Positions 33,932-45,692 of a stretch of DNA of 64,000 bases are shown one piece after another. The position numbers were made by a program, and so were the translations under genes. The notes beneath the pieces are model-generated. The model worked only from the letters and a program-made list of their open reading frames with translations. It was not told the DNA's origin and did no database searches. The stretch lies in assembly GCA_002179805.1 (NCBI GenBank), contig NAVB01000994.1:100338-164337 (forward strand). The letters are read 5' to 3'. The stretch's first letter is position 1, and every line of letters starts with the position of its first letter. The stretch is from Acanthamoeba lenticulata (lineage: Eukaryota; Discosea; Longamoebia; Acanthamoebidae).

Positions 33932-36900
33932 ATGGATCGATACAAAGCGTGGGACCGAGACGAAGTCGAGGCCACAATAGAGGCCAGGCGAGGCAGTTTG
34001 GCCACTTGTTTCGCGCTGCCTCGCCAGGAGGGCGAAACAGAGGGTGCCTCTACTGACTCGCGCGCGTCCAAATGCTGCAAAGACGAGATTGTACGGCCCT
34101 CCAGACGTCCGACAGGAGAACACAAGGACCACACGTCGACTCCTCGCGAACCTGCGAAGCTTATCCCAGCCAGTTATAGCTCAAGGTCGGGCCGCTGTCG
34201 AACGTTTGACGCTGGGGAGCTGCGCAGCCCTACGCCCCTCAGGCGGACAATTGAGGCTCGGCCTCAAAACGACAAGCTGGTGCGTCCACTTAGAGCCTCC
34301 ATCTTTTGTTTTAGTTTTGATCGTTGTTGTTTTGCAGGCAAAGTCACAAGGTGCGGTGAGAGTTGGCTCGCCTGTGTCGATCCGCCGCAAGCAACGTAAC
34401 TCGGCTCAACCGGAGCTGAGAGAGTTCTCGCAGAGCGACGACGAAGAGCTCTCGCAGTTGCCGCCACGTCGCCACCTCAACCCGCCATCCACGCCACCAG
34501 CCGCCAGAAGGCCGCACAGCTGGAACGACCGCCTGGAGCGGCGTCGAGCAGATAAAGATGCGAAGGAGAAGGAAAAGGAGAAGGAGAAAGTCAAGAAGGA
34601 GAAGCCACTCAACCGTCTGAGCGCCCTACTGATCTCCTCGTCCGATTCCGTATCGTCTTCCTCCGACGCGGCCATCATCCGCGCTGCACCCGAGGACGAG
34701 GAGGCCAGCAGCGCTCCCGCCGGAGGCGAGGGTCCGTCGAAACACCGTCGGCGACTCTCGCTCGGACGCGTGCCCTCATTCTTCAACTCCTTGTCCTCCA
34801 GCCTCGCTGCCGTGCGCTCGCCTCGGCCGGCGGCCTCTACCATACCCGTGCCTCGCGGTTCCCCACCATCTTCCCCGTCGGCCCCGATGCCAGCGCCAAT
34901 GCCAGCGCCGCTGCCGGCCGTTTCGTTCGAGCTCAGCGAGCAGGAGCGAAGGGAGGTCGTCGGGTCGGGCGACGCGCGGCTCTACTGCCTCCTGCGCGAG
35001 CTGCAGCTGGCCAAGTACTGGCCCCACTTCCTGGCGGAGGAGATCCTCATCACCGACATCGGCACCATGACCGAAGACGTACGCATGCCGCGCCGTCCGT
35101 GCGTCGTGCAGTCTCTGACAAGCTGTGCTCGTGTGCGCGCAGGAACTGGTGGCCGACTTCCGCTTGACCAAGTACCACGCGCGCCGCTTGATCAACGCCT
35201 TCACGGCTCGCGGGCCGAGCCTGTCGCGAGACCATATCGTGCTTCCCGCGGCTGCTGCAAGCGAGGCATCGAACAAGCCCGTGCCCGCGGGAGTCCACCA
35301 AGAGGAGAAGGAGGAGGAGGAGAAAGACGAGGCCGAGCACCAGCCCGCCGTAGCGGCGCCGCTGTCTCCGGCCTCGACCCCGCTTGCCACAGCGCACGCC
35401 GCACGGCGGCTCTCATGGACGGACCTGCAGGACTCGATGAAGGTCAAGCACACCCGGAGCACCGAATTCCACCGCCAGAACCTGCTCGCGGCCGGCGTGG
35501 ACAGCGGCACTAGCGTCTTGCGCGAGCAGGATGACCGAGCACTCGGCGACCCGGCGCCGACCAGGCCCGCGCTGGGGCGGCTCGTGCGGAAGCGGAGCCA
35601 GAGCGCGTTCGACCGCGTCTCGCGCTCGGCGAGCGAGGTAGAGTCCATGGGGCACCAGCAGCATGGGCCCGTGGCCGGTGAGGGGCTGGCCAAGGTCAAG
35701 AGCGAGGGGGAAGACTTTGGCGGCCAGCTCCATCGACTGCGGAGGAAGCTCACCAAGCGCCGCGCCAAGCACAAGTCGCAGAGCACGGGCAAGGAGAGCG
35801 GCGAAGTGGAGGTGATCGCCTCTCCGAGGAGCGGCAGTAGCAGCAGCAGTAGCAATAGCGGCCTGCGGCGCAAGCTGCCGTCGGACTCCAAGCTCAAGCT
35901 CACGCCGTCGCTTCACGGCGAGCGCGCCGCCAGCTGCCGGGAGCTGCGCAAGAGCGACACCGCGACAAAGCCGGACAGGCCGAAGGCGACGCAGCTTGTG
36001 GACGTCCACTCGTGCGAGGAGCCGCTGCTGACGGACCGACGGGACAGCGAGGTGGACCGGCTGGACGCGCTCGTGCGCAAGCACCGGGAGCTGGCCCTCG
36101 ACGAGCTCGAGTGGGACGAGGAGCGGGGCATCATATCTAGCGGCATGTTTGGACGCGTCTACAAGGGCAAGTGGCGCGGCGTCGACTGCGCGATCAAGGA
36201 GCTCAAGCTCATGGCCTCTGATGGTACTCTTCTTTCTTTAGTTCTTTCTTAATTCATTAAATTATTTACCTCTACGGGAGGCACAGACCCGGTGCAACAA
36301 GCGCTGCTGATCAAGGAGTTCAGGCGAGAGGCCGCCCTTATGCAGGCTCTGGGCCACCACCCCAATTGCAGTACGGCAAGCGCTCTTGGGATTGGTTCCC
36401 CTATGTCTCGCACTCACCGGGGGGATCTGTCGACAGCTTGCTTCTTTGGCGCCGTCACGGTGGGCTCTCGGCTGTGCCTCGTCACGGAGTGGGTTCCCAA
36501 CGGGAGCGTCTACGATCTCCTCGTCAAAAAGGTGTCCTCCTCTTCCCTCTTTCTTCCCTTTACTCTTCAATTTTCCTCACACGCTGATCCGTACATAGCG
36601 AGTCGAGCTGCCGCGCGAGGTTTTGGTCAAGATCGCGCGCGACGCCGCCTGCGGCATTCTCCACCTCCACTCAGAGAACGTACGCTTGGCCCTGCTCGCC
36701 CGCCAGCTGAGCATGCGTCGTGGCGGAGACGGTTCCTCATACGCTGGGCTATGGGCTCGATCAGGTGATCCACCGGGACGTGGCGGCGCGCAACGTGCTG
36801 GTGGGTGAGAACTACACCGGCAAGATCGGAGACCTTGGCCTGTCGCGTATGGTGGCCGGCGTGAGCGCCTCCCTGCGGCACTACACCAACAGCAACGTCG

Positions 36901-37527
36901 GCGCGGTCAAGTGGATGAGCCCCGAGTCCATCCACGCGGGCACCTATAGCGAGAAGAGCGACAGCTACTCATTCGGCGTCTTCCTGTGGGAGATGTGGAC
37001 CCGGCAGGAGCCTTGGACCGATTTGCCTCCTCTCCAAGCCGCCCTTCGGGTACTGCCCCCTCATCGGCGGCTCCGCCCCAGACCTTCTTGAGAGACGTTG
37101 TCATGCTCATTGAGCGGGTGTGCAGATCGCCGGAGGGAGCAAGCTCGCGATCCCAGAGGACTGCCCGCGCGGCCTGGCCGAGTTGATGGCGCAGTGCATG
37201 GCGACCCGGCCCGAGGACCGGCCCAACTTTGCCGGGATCGTGCAGGCCCTTGACGTCCTGCTTGCGCAGCTTCGTGCCGAAGTGCGGCCAAGCCAAGGCG
37301 GCGCAGGCGTGGCAGCTTCCGCTGCCATGGAGCCGAACAACGCTTCAACAGAGAGCCGGGAAAGCCGCTGGCGGAGACTGTTCCTCGCTGGCGACAACGA
37401 ATCCAGCGATGACGAGAGCAGCAGCAGTGACGGCCACTCAAGCGACAGCGACAGCGAGGAGGACAACCTTGCGCCAAGACTCATCGACTACACCCTTGAC
37501 CGGAGTCGTGTGGCCGTTCATGGGTAG
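33932..37527 (+). CDS. SAM-domain TKL-group protein kinase
   Basis: Start ATG 33932 (MDRYKAWDRDEVEA), with an intron at 34279-34337 (CTG/GTGCG to TTTTGCAG, phase 0). A basic/Ser-rich region (KEKEKEKEKVKKEK) is followed by a SAM domain (LYCLLRELQLAKYWPHFLAE, LTKYHARRLINAF; about 34975-35205, split by one intron). A long disordered linker follows, then a kinase domain with glycine loop SSGMFGRVYKG (about 36137-36168), lysine CAIKELK, catalytic loop VIHRDVAARNVL (about 36768-36803), magnesium motif GDLGLS in place of GDFG, and substrate loop VKWMSPESI plus SYSFGVFLWEMWT. The APE is SPE, as in TKL and Tyr-like kinases. The architecture (SAM plus TKL) is widely expanded in amoebae. The Phe-to-Leu DLG change is tolerated by active kinases. 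Stop TAG 37525-37527. Confidence 0.88.
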
Positions 37528-37816
37528 CTACAATGTACATAAACCAAAGATTCTTTCAAGATTTATTTCTCCCTTGGCCCCAGAAGCACACTCACAACCA
37601 ATGAGAAATTTGCTTGTCTGTTAAATAATAATTCTCCTTTACCAGCTATTTATTTAGTAATTTTTGCACGGAAGGTCCTTGTGCTGCAGCACACACCACT
37701 CTGTACACACCAGACCACACACTCTTACAAAACTCGGCAGGGCCTGTCGTTGCATTTGTTCGCCTTCGTTTGATTTTCTCGAGGTCGTCTCGAGCCCAAG
37801 AGGGCACAGGTCTGCC

Positions 37817-39437
37817 TTAGATCTTGGTAGAGATGTACTGGTTGTAGATCTCCATGTTGCGCCTCAAGATCTCTTCGCACGGGCCCATGACCCGGTTGAA
37901 GCGCTCCCGATCCATCTTCACCACCTTTGACACACGCAGCAGGTCAGACAAAGACTTGAGACTTCATCATGTTGTGCGGGAGAGGAGGTGCAGCAGTACC
38001 TTGACGTTGCCGATGGCGGTGACAGTCGCAGCTCGGGGCCTGTCGGTGAGCAGAGCGATCTCACCAAAGTATGAGGACGGGTAAAGACGGGCCACCTCCA
38101 CCTCGCCCTGCTCGTTCACCTGCGAGACCCTGGTCTCGCCCTGAGCACCGCGCCATGAACAGAAAAAAAAAAAGCATGAGCGTTAGTTTCCCTCCAACTC
38201 ACCTCTAGACCTGAACGGGCAGACGCGTGCGCACCTCGACGATGATGAAGAAGGAGTCGCCCCTGTCTCCCTGGCGAATGATGACCTCGCCGTCGTGGTA
38301 GACCTCCGGCTCCAGGGCGTCGGCAACGGTAAGCCTTTCCCAGTGGTTGAGCGGCGCTGCGGAAGGGGAGGGAACGGTGAGGGGTGAGAAGGACAAACAA
38401 AAGGCGAACCAAAGCTAACAAGAGGCCATACCAAGAATGGGCACTTTCTCGAGGAAGCCCTCATACATCTTTCGCTTCTTGATAGTCGCCCCCATCAAGA
38501 TCTTTCGGTAGGTGACACGGTCAATGGCCCACAGCGTCACGTCCGTGGCAGCCTGCCCGAAAAGAAGCAACATAATTTAAAGGGTGAAAAAAAAAAACTA
38601 AAACTTTCGAAAAAGAAAAGAAGAGTAAAGCACCTTGACCGTAGCAGCTCTTTGAGTGCCGTAGATGAGAGCCAGCTCACCGAAGCTGCCACCCTCACGG
38701 ACGACGCTAACCCGTTGAGGGGGTTGACCCTCCTTGGCGATCCAAATTTCGCATTCGCCTGACTCAACGACGTAGAAGTTGTCACCCTCGTCGCCCTGTT
38801 GAATGATGATGTCGTTGCCCTTGAATTTTACCTCCACCATGGCGTCGAACACTTGCCTACGCTCGTCTTCCTCAAGATGAGCGAAGAGGACGTTGGTGCG
38901 CAGCGCTTCCTCGAGGGCCTGCAGCGTTTCAGGGCTCTTCGGTGTGTTGGTCACCCCGTGGCCGGGAAGATCCGAGTCGAAGCCACTGAGATCAACCGGC
39001 TCGGAAGAGATGGCCATTCGGCGGCGCTGCAGAGATCGGTTGCTGAAGGTCGGATCAATGTCCACAGGGCCCCCGTCAGGCGAAGTGACCTGCATATCCT
39101 CACCCCCATATTCTCCACTGTGGTTGTTCTCGTTCTCCATCTCTACGGCGCCGTCATCCTCGGTCGTCGACGGGTGCGGGCTGCCATTTGCGTGAAGAGT
39201 AATTACGGGAGCGGGCGAGCCAGAAGAAAAGGAGGAAGAGGCGCCAGAGAAGGAGCTTCGCTCGAGCTTGGAGTGCTGGAGATAGTTGATCATGAAGCTG
39301 ATGGCGTCGTCAGGTTTATGGAGGTACAGCTGTGACACGAGATTCGAGAGCAGGTTATCGATGCCTGTGGCCTTGATGTACTGCTCCTCCCTCTGCGGGA
39401 TTCGCACCACACTCACCAAGTTGCTGCTAGAATCCAT
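37817..39437 (-). CDS. PKAR: cAMP-dependent protein kinase regulatory subunit (type I-like)
   Basis: Inhibits the PKA catalytic subunit until cAMP binds. An N-terminal dimerisation/docking helix pair at about residues 24-54 ([20 protein letters not shown]) is followed by an acidic linker and the inhibitor site RRRMAIS at 138-144. Here the phospho-acceptor position is Ala, so it is a pseudosubstrate as in type I subunits. Two cyclic-nucleotide-binding domains follow: A with [18 protein letters not shown] (249-266) and B with [18 protein letters not shown] (about 38040-38095). Each keeps the FGE and RAAT phosphate-binding residues. The C-terminus [19 protein letters not shown] is spliced from the exon ending at about 37925; stop TAA 37817-37819. 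Introns at about 37926-38000, 38145-38215, 38356-38430 and 38553-38632. Confidence 0.95.
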
Positions 39438-39737
39438 TCGCTTTCAATTGTGAGGTGATCTTTCTGCTTTTGAAGGGTTCCAATTGTTGGACACGGTCGC
39501 GTAAATATGGGCAGACGACTCTGAAGGGGGCTGGTAGAGCGCGTTGGGCCTTGCCGAAGAGAGTGGGGCTGTGAAAAACAGAAGCAAGACGAGCAGCAGG
39601 CACTCAGCTCTGCGCGTCTACAGCGCACGGCCGGAGCAGGTTGCTAGACGACTATCCACGCCGTTTACATACGAAAAATCGTTGGGTTTATTTGCGGCTA
39701 CTTTAGCGCCGGAGCCAAGAGAACGCTTAAGCGTTAT
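39438..39737. other. Intergenic region (300 bp)
   Basis: Between the PKA-R start and the stop of the next minus-strand gene. It should hold the PKA-R promoter. No coding or repeat signal recognised. Confidence 0.4.
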
Positions 39738-40597
39738 CTAGATGAAGAGGAACGAAAGCGGGTTGGCTGCGCTGGCATCACCTCCGTCCCGCATGAGAAG
39801 ATACTTTTCGTACACCTTGGTGCCCACCTGACGACTGAGCAGTTGGGACGTTTTGTTGGAGAAGCGATGTGGATGCCACCATAACACCAAGCCAGCCTGG
39901 CCGTTGGTTTATTCTTCAGTTCACTATATTTGAAGGACTGAACAAAGTGGACCAGACTACATACTTGAGCAGCAGCATCAGTGAAGGTAACCCAAGTCAG
40001 GGTGATGTTCATTGCTGGGGTGTAGCTCAGACCATGTGCAAGCAGGACGGGGGGGGGGGGAAGGTGTATCACCAGGCTCCTTCCGGACAGGCCACCCTTC
40101 ACTGGATAGTGTGCCAGACATTCTTTGCTGCTGTCACGCGCGTCGCGTTCGTTCCCCATGCGCTCCTAGAGGGAGCAAGAGAGAGGCTCTGAAGGCGGGA
40201 TCGTGGATGGTTCAGTCAGCAGAGGTAGTGCTGTGTGCAGCACAAAGGCTGGCAGTGTACCTGGGCTTGTTGAAACCAGCATTGGGCATGTCAGTTACTC
40301 CAGCAATGTAGCCAATGGTGCTGGGGTCAGTGATCATTGGTTCAACATGAGAGTGGCCAGCTCCAAAGGTCACAAACTTATTAAACACATCACTACCAAA
40401 GAAGTGTTTCAAGACCTCTGCTGACACTGCACTAAAGGCTGACATCACCACAAGATGAGAACAAGGAGACTCTTACAAAGGAAGGAACCAGCTACAGTCT
40501 GTTGAGTGAGCCACACAACTCGCAAAGCTAGGAAGGCGTGGAGAACTGTTGAGTAGTATGTGGGCATGTTGCCTGACTGGTAGCTGGAGCAAGTCAT
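39738..40597 (-). CDS. Small unknown multi-pass membrane protein
   Basis: Not recognised. Four exons splice into about 170 codons: MPTYYSTVLHAFLALRVVWL; SAEVLKHFFGSDVFNKF with HSHVEPMITDPSTIGYIAG; PAMNITLTWVTFTDAAAQ; and AGLVLWWHPHRFSNKTSQLL ending in ANPLSFLFI. Splice sites used: CTTT/GTAAGAG to GATGTCAG (about 40485-40440), CCCAG/GTACAC to GGTCTGAG (about 40264-40030), and CTCAA/GTATGTAG to ACGGCCAG (about 39970-39900). Only this combination keeps the frame open. Two or three hydrophobic segments suggest a small integral membrane protein with a His/Lys-rich loop. The coding bases look AT-richer than in neighbours (e.g. GTG TTT AAT AAG TTT). Divergent from the SMYD gene with 125 bp between starts. 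Stop TAG at 39738-39740. Confidence 0.68.
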
Positions 40598-40722
40598 ACT
40601 CCGCCAAGGCGAAGCAGGCGCCCTTTTAACCTGCCTGTAGCGCCAATTCCTATTTTTCTTTCTTGCTTTCCATCTTTTCCGAAGGCGACGCAACCACAAA
40701 CGGAACAGAGTTGTGCTCCGAG

Positions 40723-42902
40723 ATGGCCGACCTTCCAGAGGTACTAACTTGTTTACTGTACCTGCGTGCTTTCCACGCATTCAGTTGCTACCGAATTCTG
40801 ATTGTTCTATTCATCCAAATCAGCCGCGTCATGTTCAATGGTTTCCCCTGCTCGAGATGCGGCAAGAAGAGGGTCGTGGGCGTTTTCTTGTGGCGGCACA
40901 ATCAATTCCTGTGGGGGAGGTCGTTTGCTGGTCACCACCCTACTGCAGGTTTTAACGCCTCCCTCTAGTGCGTCTTGAAGCCCGTTACAGCCCTCTGACC
41001 CGGGCCAACCCCTCAGGTCGGTGACAACTTCGTTGAAACGGATGGTCTGCAGCCACTGCTACCGCGCCAGCACCAAACGCCTGCCCGTGCAGTGCGATCG
41101 CTGTGGCGAAGTTTCATTCTGCTCTGCGGAGTGCAGGTGTGGTACAACCAGGCCTCTTCAACCAGGGTTACGATGCATTCGAACTTAGCTCTTGCCTGTA
41201 GGGATAAGGAAATGGAACAGCATCTCCCCTACGAATGTAGTTCTTTCAAGCGGATGAACCGTACCCGAGTGCGGTCCCCTTCAGTACTTACAGTACTGGG
41301 GCTCTCTTTGCTAACCTTGACGTCTGATGTAGGGGCGAGGGACTCTGGACCTGGACGACGTGCGCGTGATCATCAACATGCTTAACAAGCGCTACTGGGA
41401 GAGAGTCAAGCGTAATGGTGGACAAGCCAACCACCATTTGCAAGGTCAAGCGAAAGCGAGGTCTGACGCGCCCTCACAAGCAGAGACCACTACCGTGCCC
41501 GAGGCCTGCTCCGTTCCTGCTACAACGACCGTCGCGGAGCAGCCAGAACAAGCAACTCCCCTTCAAGTTGGGGCTTCGTCTACGGTGGTCGCGGCCAGCC
41601 TAGAGCCTGCCCCTTTGACAAGCGGAACATTTAGCGTGGACCCTCGCACAGAACCGGCGCCCTCTACCGAGACCTGTGCTACATTGGTGGACGAGGCCTT
41701 AGCAGGACAGCCGACAACGGCGGAGACGAGCTCAGTTGAGCCTGAAATTCAGAACACCGGAAGCACTGCAGCCGAGCAGGAAGAACTCAACGCACAAGCA
41801 GTGGCCGGACATGAGCGAACGGCGACAGAACAAGGTGCTCAGCCAGCTGCTCATGCCGAGTCGTCGGTTGCGAACCCCAACACCCCGGCGTACGCTCTGC
41901 CTCTCCATCGGAGCGAAGCTCGTTCGAGTTCTCTGATGGCTAGGATCGCGCAGAGTCGAAGAGCTCGACTTTGATAAAGATATTGCCGTTTTGGTTGGCG
42001 ATCCCGAGATGCTGCCCAACACCGTGGAGAAGAAGGTGTTTGAGGACATGACCGTCTTTCTCATGCGCCTCGTGGACGAGCCTCTGAAGGAGGGCCTCAC
42101 CCACGACTTGGTCAAACAACTCTTCTGCAAGAGCCGGTAATGCGCCTTCATGTTTGTTGCAGTTCGCCGCATGAGCCACGCCTTTAAAATTTGACTTGGG
42201 CCTGCCATTTTAGGTTCAATCGCTTCGGAAAGTGGAGCAAGAAGGGCACGGCTATGGGCTTCGGCGTGTTCCCGTGGGTCAGCTACTTCAACCACTCCTG
42301 CATCCCCAACCTTCGGCGCTATCAAGCGGTCTGTCCCTCCCGCCGTTTCATTTCGTACTCTGAGTGGTTCCCCTCTCTGGTCTCAAAAGCTCACATGACC
42401 TGAGGCAGGAGGATTATGGCACACTTGAGGTGCGGGCCATTCGACCCATCGAGGTCGGTGAAGAGTTGTGCATCAGCTACACTGACATCCACCTGTCCAC
42501 CGCCGACCGGAGGAGCGTTTTGCGGGTATAGCTGCCTCTCTACTACTCGCCTCTTGGCCTCTATTTTGCTTGTCGCGTCCGCAATTGCTGCTGCTAACAC
42601 TTGGGACTCAGGACTACTTTGGGTTCACTTGTATGTGCCCGCGCTGCACCGACACGACCGACGCAAGTGATCAGGTGCGGGTTTCTCCCACCTTCTTTGC
42701 CTTTCGCCTGCTTGTAACAACAAAGGACAACGGTATCGGCTGACCTTGTTGGTTATGCCACTTCGCGCAGTACATTCTGGAGATGTCATGTCCAAGCCGA
42801 TTCTGCCAGGAGCTGCTCTTGCCGCTAAAGGAGTACGATTGCCAGGTGCTGCACTGTCGGCACTGCGGTATCATCAAGCCCAAGCACCGCCCCAAGAACT
42901 GA
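40723..42902 (+). CDS. SMYD-type SET and MYND domain lysine methyltransferase
   Basis: The split SET domain begins with EEGRGRFLVAAQSIPVGEVV (about 40865-40930, N-SET with S-adenosylmethionine-binding GRG). It is interrupted by a MYND zinc finger, CSHCYRAS...CDRCGEVSFCSAEC (about 41050-41140), and resumes with FGVFPWVSYFNHSCIPNLRR (about 42262-42325; NHSCxPN catalytic core) and VRAIRPIEVGEELCISYTD (Y of the SET pocket, about 42430-42486). The post-SET cysteines are in FTCMCPRC. Exon 1 is only 18 nt coding (MADLPE, 40723-40740). Between MYND and the second SET part lies an insertion of about 180 residues, Ala/Thr/Glu/Pro-rich and probably disordered (41440-41960). Stop TGA 42900-42902, 42 bp from the convergent RidA stop codon. 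Likely substrate is a histone or another protein lysine. Confidence 0.9.
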
Positions 42903-42943
42903 GCTCGATCAAAGACCTTTACTGGCGAGTACTTTTGCTTTAT

Positions 42944-43453
42944 TCAAGCAAGATCGGCCACCACTTCGATCTCCACTTTCATCTCCTTCTCGGCCAGCTG
43001 GGCCACGCCAACGCACGTCCAGATGGGTTGGTGGGACGGCATCCATTTCTTCATCTGCTCGGCCATGAGGGCCACCGTCTCGTCGCCCAGAGGCACATGG
43101 TAGGAGTTGATGCGGTACACCTGCTCCCACCCTTTACCTCCTGCGTCCTTGATAGCCAGCTCCACGTTTTTAAAGGCCTGCTCGATCTGCTCCTTCTCCG
43201 TGCTGGGGAAGACCCCCGTTTCTGGGTCCCATCCGCCTGCATTCGCTAACGTCAGGAGAGCGAAAGGAGGAAAGAACGAAAAGCGACAGTTGGCCCCCCC
43301 CCCTCCCTCCCTTGAGGCTCGTGGTGGGAGAAGTGGTGAACCTTGCCCGGAACACTCGATGCGGTTGCCCACACGCACGGCTTGCGAGTACGAATACTGA
43401 GCCCAGTTGCGCATACCCACGCCCGGGTAGGAAGAGTACTTGAGGTGAGACAT
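42944..43453 (-). CDS. RidA/YjgF-family enamine/imine deaminase-like protein
   Basis: Two exons joined at CAAG/GTTCACC to GAATGCAG (about 43342-43242), giving ECSGQG-GWDPETGVFP. Family features: NRIECSGQG strand, QIEQAFKNVELAIKDAGGKG helix, VYRINSYHVPL and the C-terminal PIWTCVGVAQLAEKEMKVEIE strand pair. About 136 residues, the normal length for the trimer-forming family. RidA proteins hydrolyse reactive enamines made by PLP enzymes; this branch (with YSQAVRVGNR near the N-terminus) is of the fungal/amoebal L-PSP type and its substrate is not established. Divergent from the SLC35F gene, 149 bp between starts. Confidence 0.9.
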   Translation of the reverse strand: MSHLKYSSYPGVGMRNWAQYSYSQAVRVGNRIECSGQGSPLLPPRASREGGGGANCRFSFFPPFALLTLANAGGWDPETGVFPSTEKEQIEQAFKNVELAIKDAGGKGWEQVYRINSYHVPLGDETVALMAEQMKKWMPSHQPIWTCVGVAQLAEKEMKVEIEVVADLA

Positions 43454-43602
43454 GGTAGTTGTGTTGGTGGTTTCGGCTGACGAGGGCTTGTGTGGCCCGC
43501 GTAGTTTGTGTTGTGTTCTGGCGCTGTCGAGCAAATTTCGGTCGAGATGCTGAGCTGAGAAAGTACATAAAAAAATACATTTCCGTTTAGTTCGGCGATA
43601 AA

Positions 43603-45625
43603 ATGTACGGAAATGTCGAACGCGAAGAGGCGGGACCGATGATAGAGATGGAGCGAAGACGGCGAGATGAAGACGATGAGGACGAAGCTGAAGACTCGCT
43701 GCACGACACGAAGGCCAGCCCCGACGATGCAGATCTTCTAGAATCTCGCCCGCTTTCTGCATTCCGCCTTTCGTCACTCATAGAGCGCTCGAATCGAGCA
43801 GGTCGATGGACACTTGGTCTCCTTATACTCTTAGGAGTGGTCTTCATTTGGGTTTTTTCGGGAGTTTTGATGCAGGTAACTTCCCCTTCACTACTCGAAT
43901 CTCTTTAAATTCATTTAATCTTATCCTCTCTCCTCCACCTAGTACATCTTCACCAACGCAGATTTTGACCATCCGTTCTTCTTGACCTACTTCTCCACCT
44001 CCCTGTTCACCACCTACCTCCTTGACTTCCTGCGCGACCTCCCTTGGCGGTATTTTCCTGTGCTATGCTCTCTTCTGGTCAACAACAACTCTCACATGCA
44101 CGCATGCGTGGCCCCATGACTCAGGCGAGCGTGCGGCATGCGCGAGGCCAAGGACGAGCGGCGGGAGCTGATCCTCAACGACGGTGACCCGTCAGAGTCC
44201 AATGGAGCCCACGCCGCAGGGAAGCTGAGCGTAGACGAGATCTCGGCTGCAGCGGTGGCGCATGGGGACACAGAGAACGGCGCCCGGCCGAAGAGTAATG
44301 AGGACGGAGGGGAAGGAGATGCACCGTACACGGTCTGGCAGATCGCCAAGACGTCGCTCATCTTTTGCCCGGTGTGGTTCGCGGCCAACTACTCGTACAA
44401 CAAGAGCCTCTCGCTCACCAGCGTCTCCTCCAACACTATCCTCTCCTCGACTTCCAGTACGTCACGCATCGTGCACCCCCTTCCCCCTTCAACTTCCGCC
44501 GCTGTCTCGTCCCGTCTCTCACTGACACTCCTGCAGGTCTCGGCACACTCTTCCTGGGTAGCGTCCTCGGCGTGGACTCCTTCTCGTTCGGTAAGCTCAT
44601 CGCCGTGGGTCTCAGGTGCGCTCGCGGGACTTGCAATCGTGCGACGGTGGCACAATGCACTGACGATCCGAACGGACACGTATGTTTGGCTCGGCAACAG
44701 CTTGGGCGGTGTGGCCATGGTGGCCCTTACGGACTCCAACAGCAGCGACGAAGACTCGCTGGCTGGCGACATCCTGTGCCTCATCGGTACGCATGACCTG
44801 CTGGCTCTCTCCTGCTTTTTCGTTCATCGTTTCGGCTGCCCCGCTCAAGTGGTCGTTTGACGATTGGACAGGAGCCGCGTTCTACGCGCTCTACGTGGTG
44901 CTTCTCAAGTTGTTGATCAAGGACGAGACGAAGCTCAACACTCGGCGATTCTTTGGTTCGCGATCCTTCTCCTCACCGCCTTCTCTCGTCGTCTACCAGC
45001 TCACAGCGGTGCCCGTTGGTGTTCAGGTCTTGTCGGGCTCTTCAACGTGCTTCTCCTGTGGCCGTTCGGATTCCTTCTTCACTACACGGGCATCGAGCCC
45101 TTCGCCCTCCCTTCGGTACGCTTGACCTCTGTGGTGTGGTCTTTGCTTGGTGGCTGAGAGGGCTCATACGACCGATGCATGAGCAGGGCCAAGTGTGGAT
45201 CTTTCTGACGGTGAATGGGTTCATTGGCACCGTGCTGTCGGACTACCTGTGGCTGTGGTCGGTGCTCCTCACTAGCCCGCTCGTGGCCACCATCGGCCTG
45301 AGGTGCGCCGCAACTTTCACCCATCGGATTTAGTTCCAATGGCCATTCTCTTAACACATCCGGTGTCGGTCGCAGCTTGACGATTCCACTGGCGATGCTT
45401 ACCGACATCGTGATCAAAGGCAAGAGCTTTGCGTGGCTCTACCTGCTCGGCTCGGCCTCTGTGATCGCCGGCTTCTTGCTGGTCAACTGCGACGATTTTG
45501 TGCTGGTCTACCAGCGGCGTACGGTGGCGTGGCTTCGGCGCGTTTTTTGCGGCCATGAAGAAGTGGCGATCGTCGTAGAACACCAGCCAGTTCCCCGCCT
45601 TGAAGAACAGAACGGGCCGGGCTGA
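43603..45625 (+). CDS. SLC35F-type solute/nucleotide-sugar transporter (DMT/EamA superfamily)
   Basis: Multi-pass transporter resembling SLC35F5. An acidic cytosolic N-terminus (RRRRDEDDEDEAEDS) is followed by a first helix WTLGLLILLGVVFIWVFSGVL, spliced to YIFTNADFDHPFFLTYFSTS. A cytosolic loop carries GDTENG. The family core comes next: LIFCPVWFAANYSYNKSLSLT, VSSNTILSSTS, LGTLFLGSVLGVDSFSFGKL, ALYVVLLKLLIKDE, FLTVNGFIGTVLSDYLWLWS, SPLVATIGL and LTIPLAMLTDIVIKG, then LGSASVIAGFLLVN. The ANYSYN and VSSNTILSSTS blocks and the order of helices match the SLC35F3/4/5 group. About eight introns. Location probably Golgi, vacuole or plasma membrane; substrate unknown. Confidence 0.86.
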
Positions 45626-45692
45626 GCCACTTTCCCACCGTGAGCCGTTTCTATTTATTTTTGTTTTTTTTATTTAATTGATAAATAATCGA

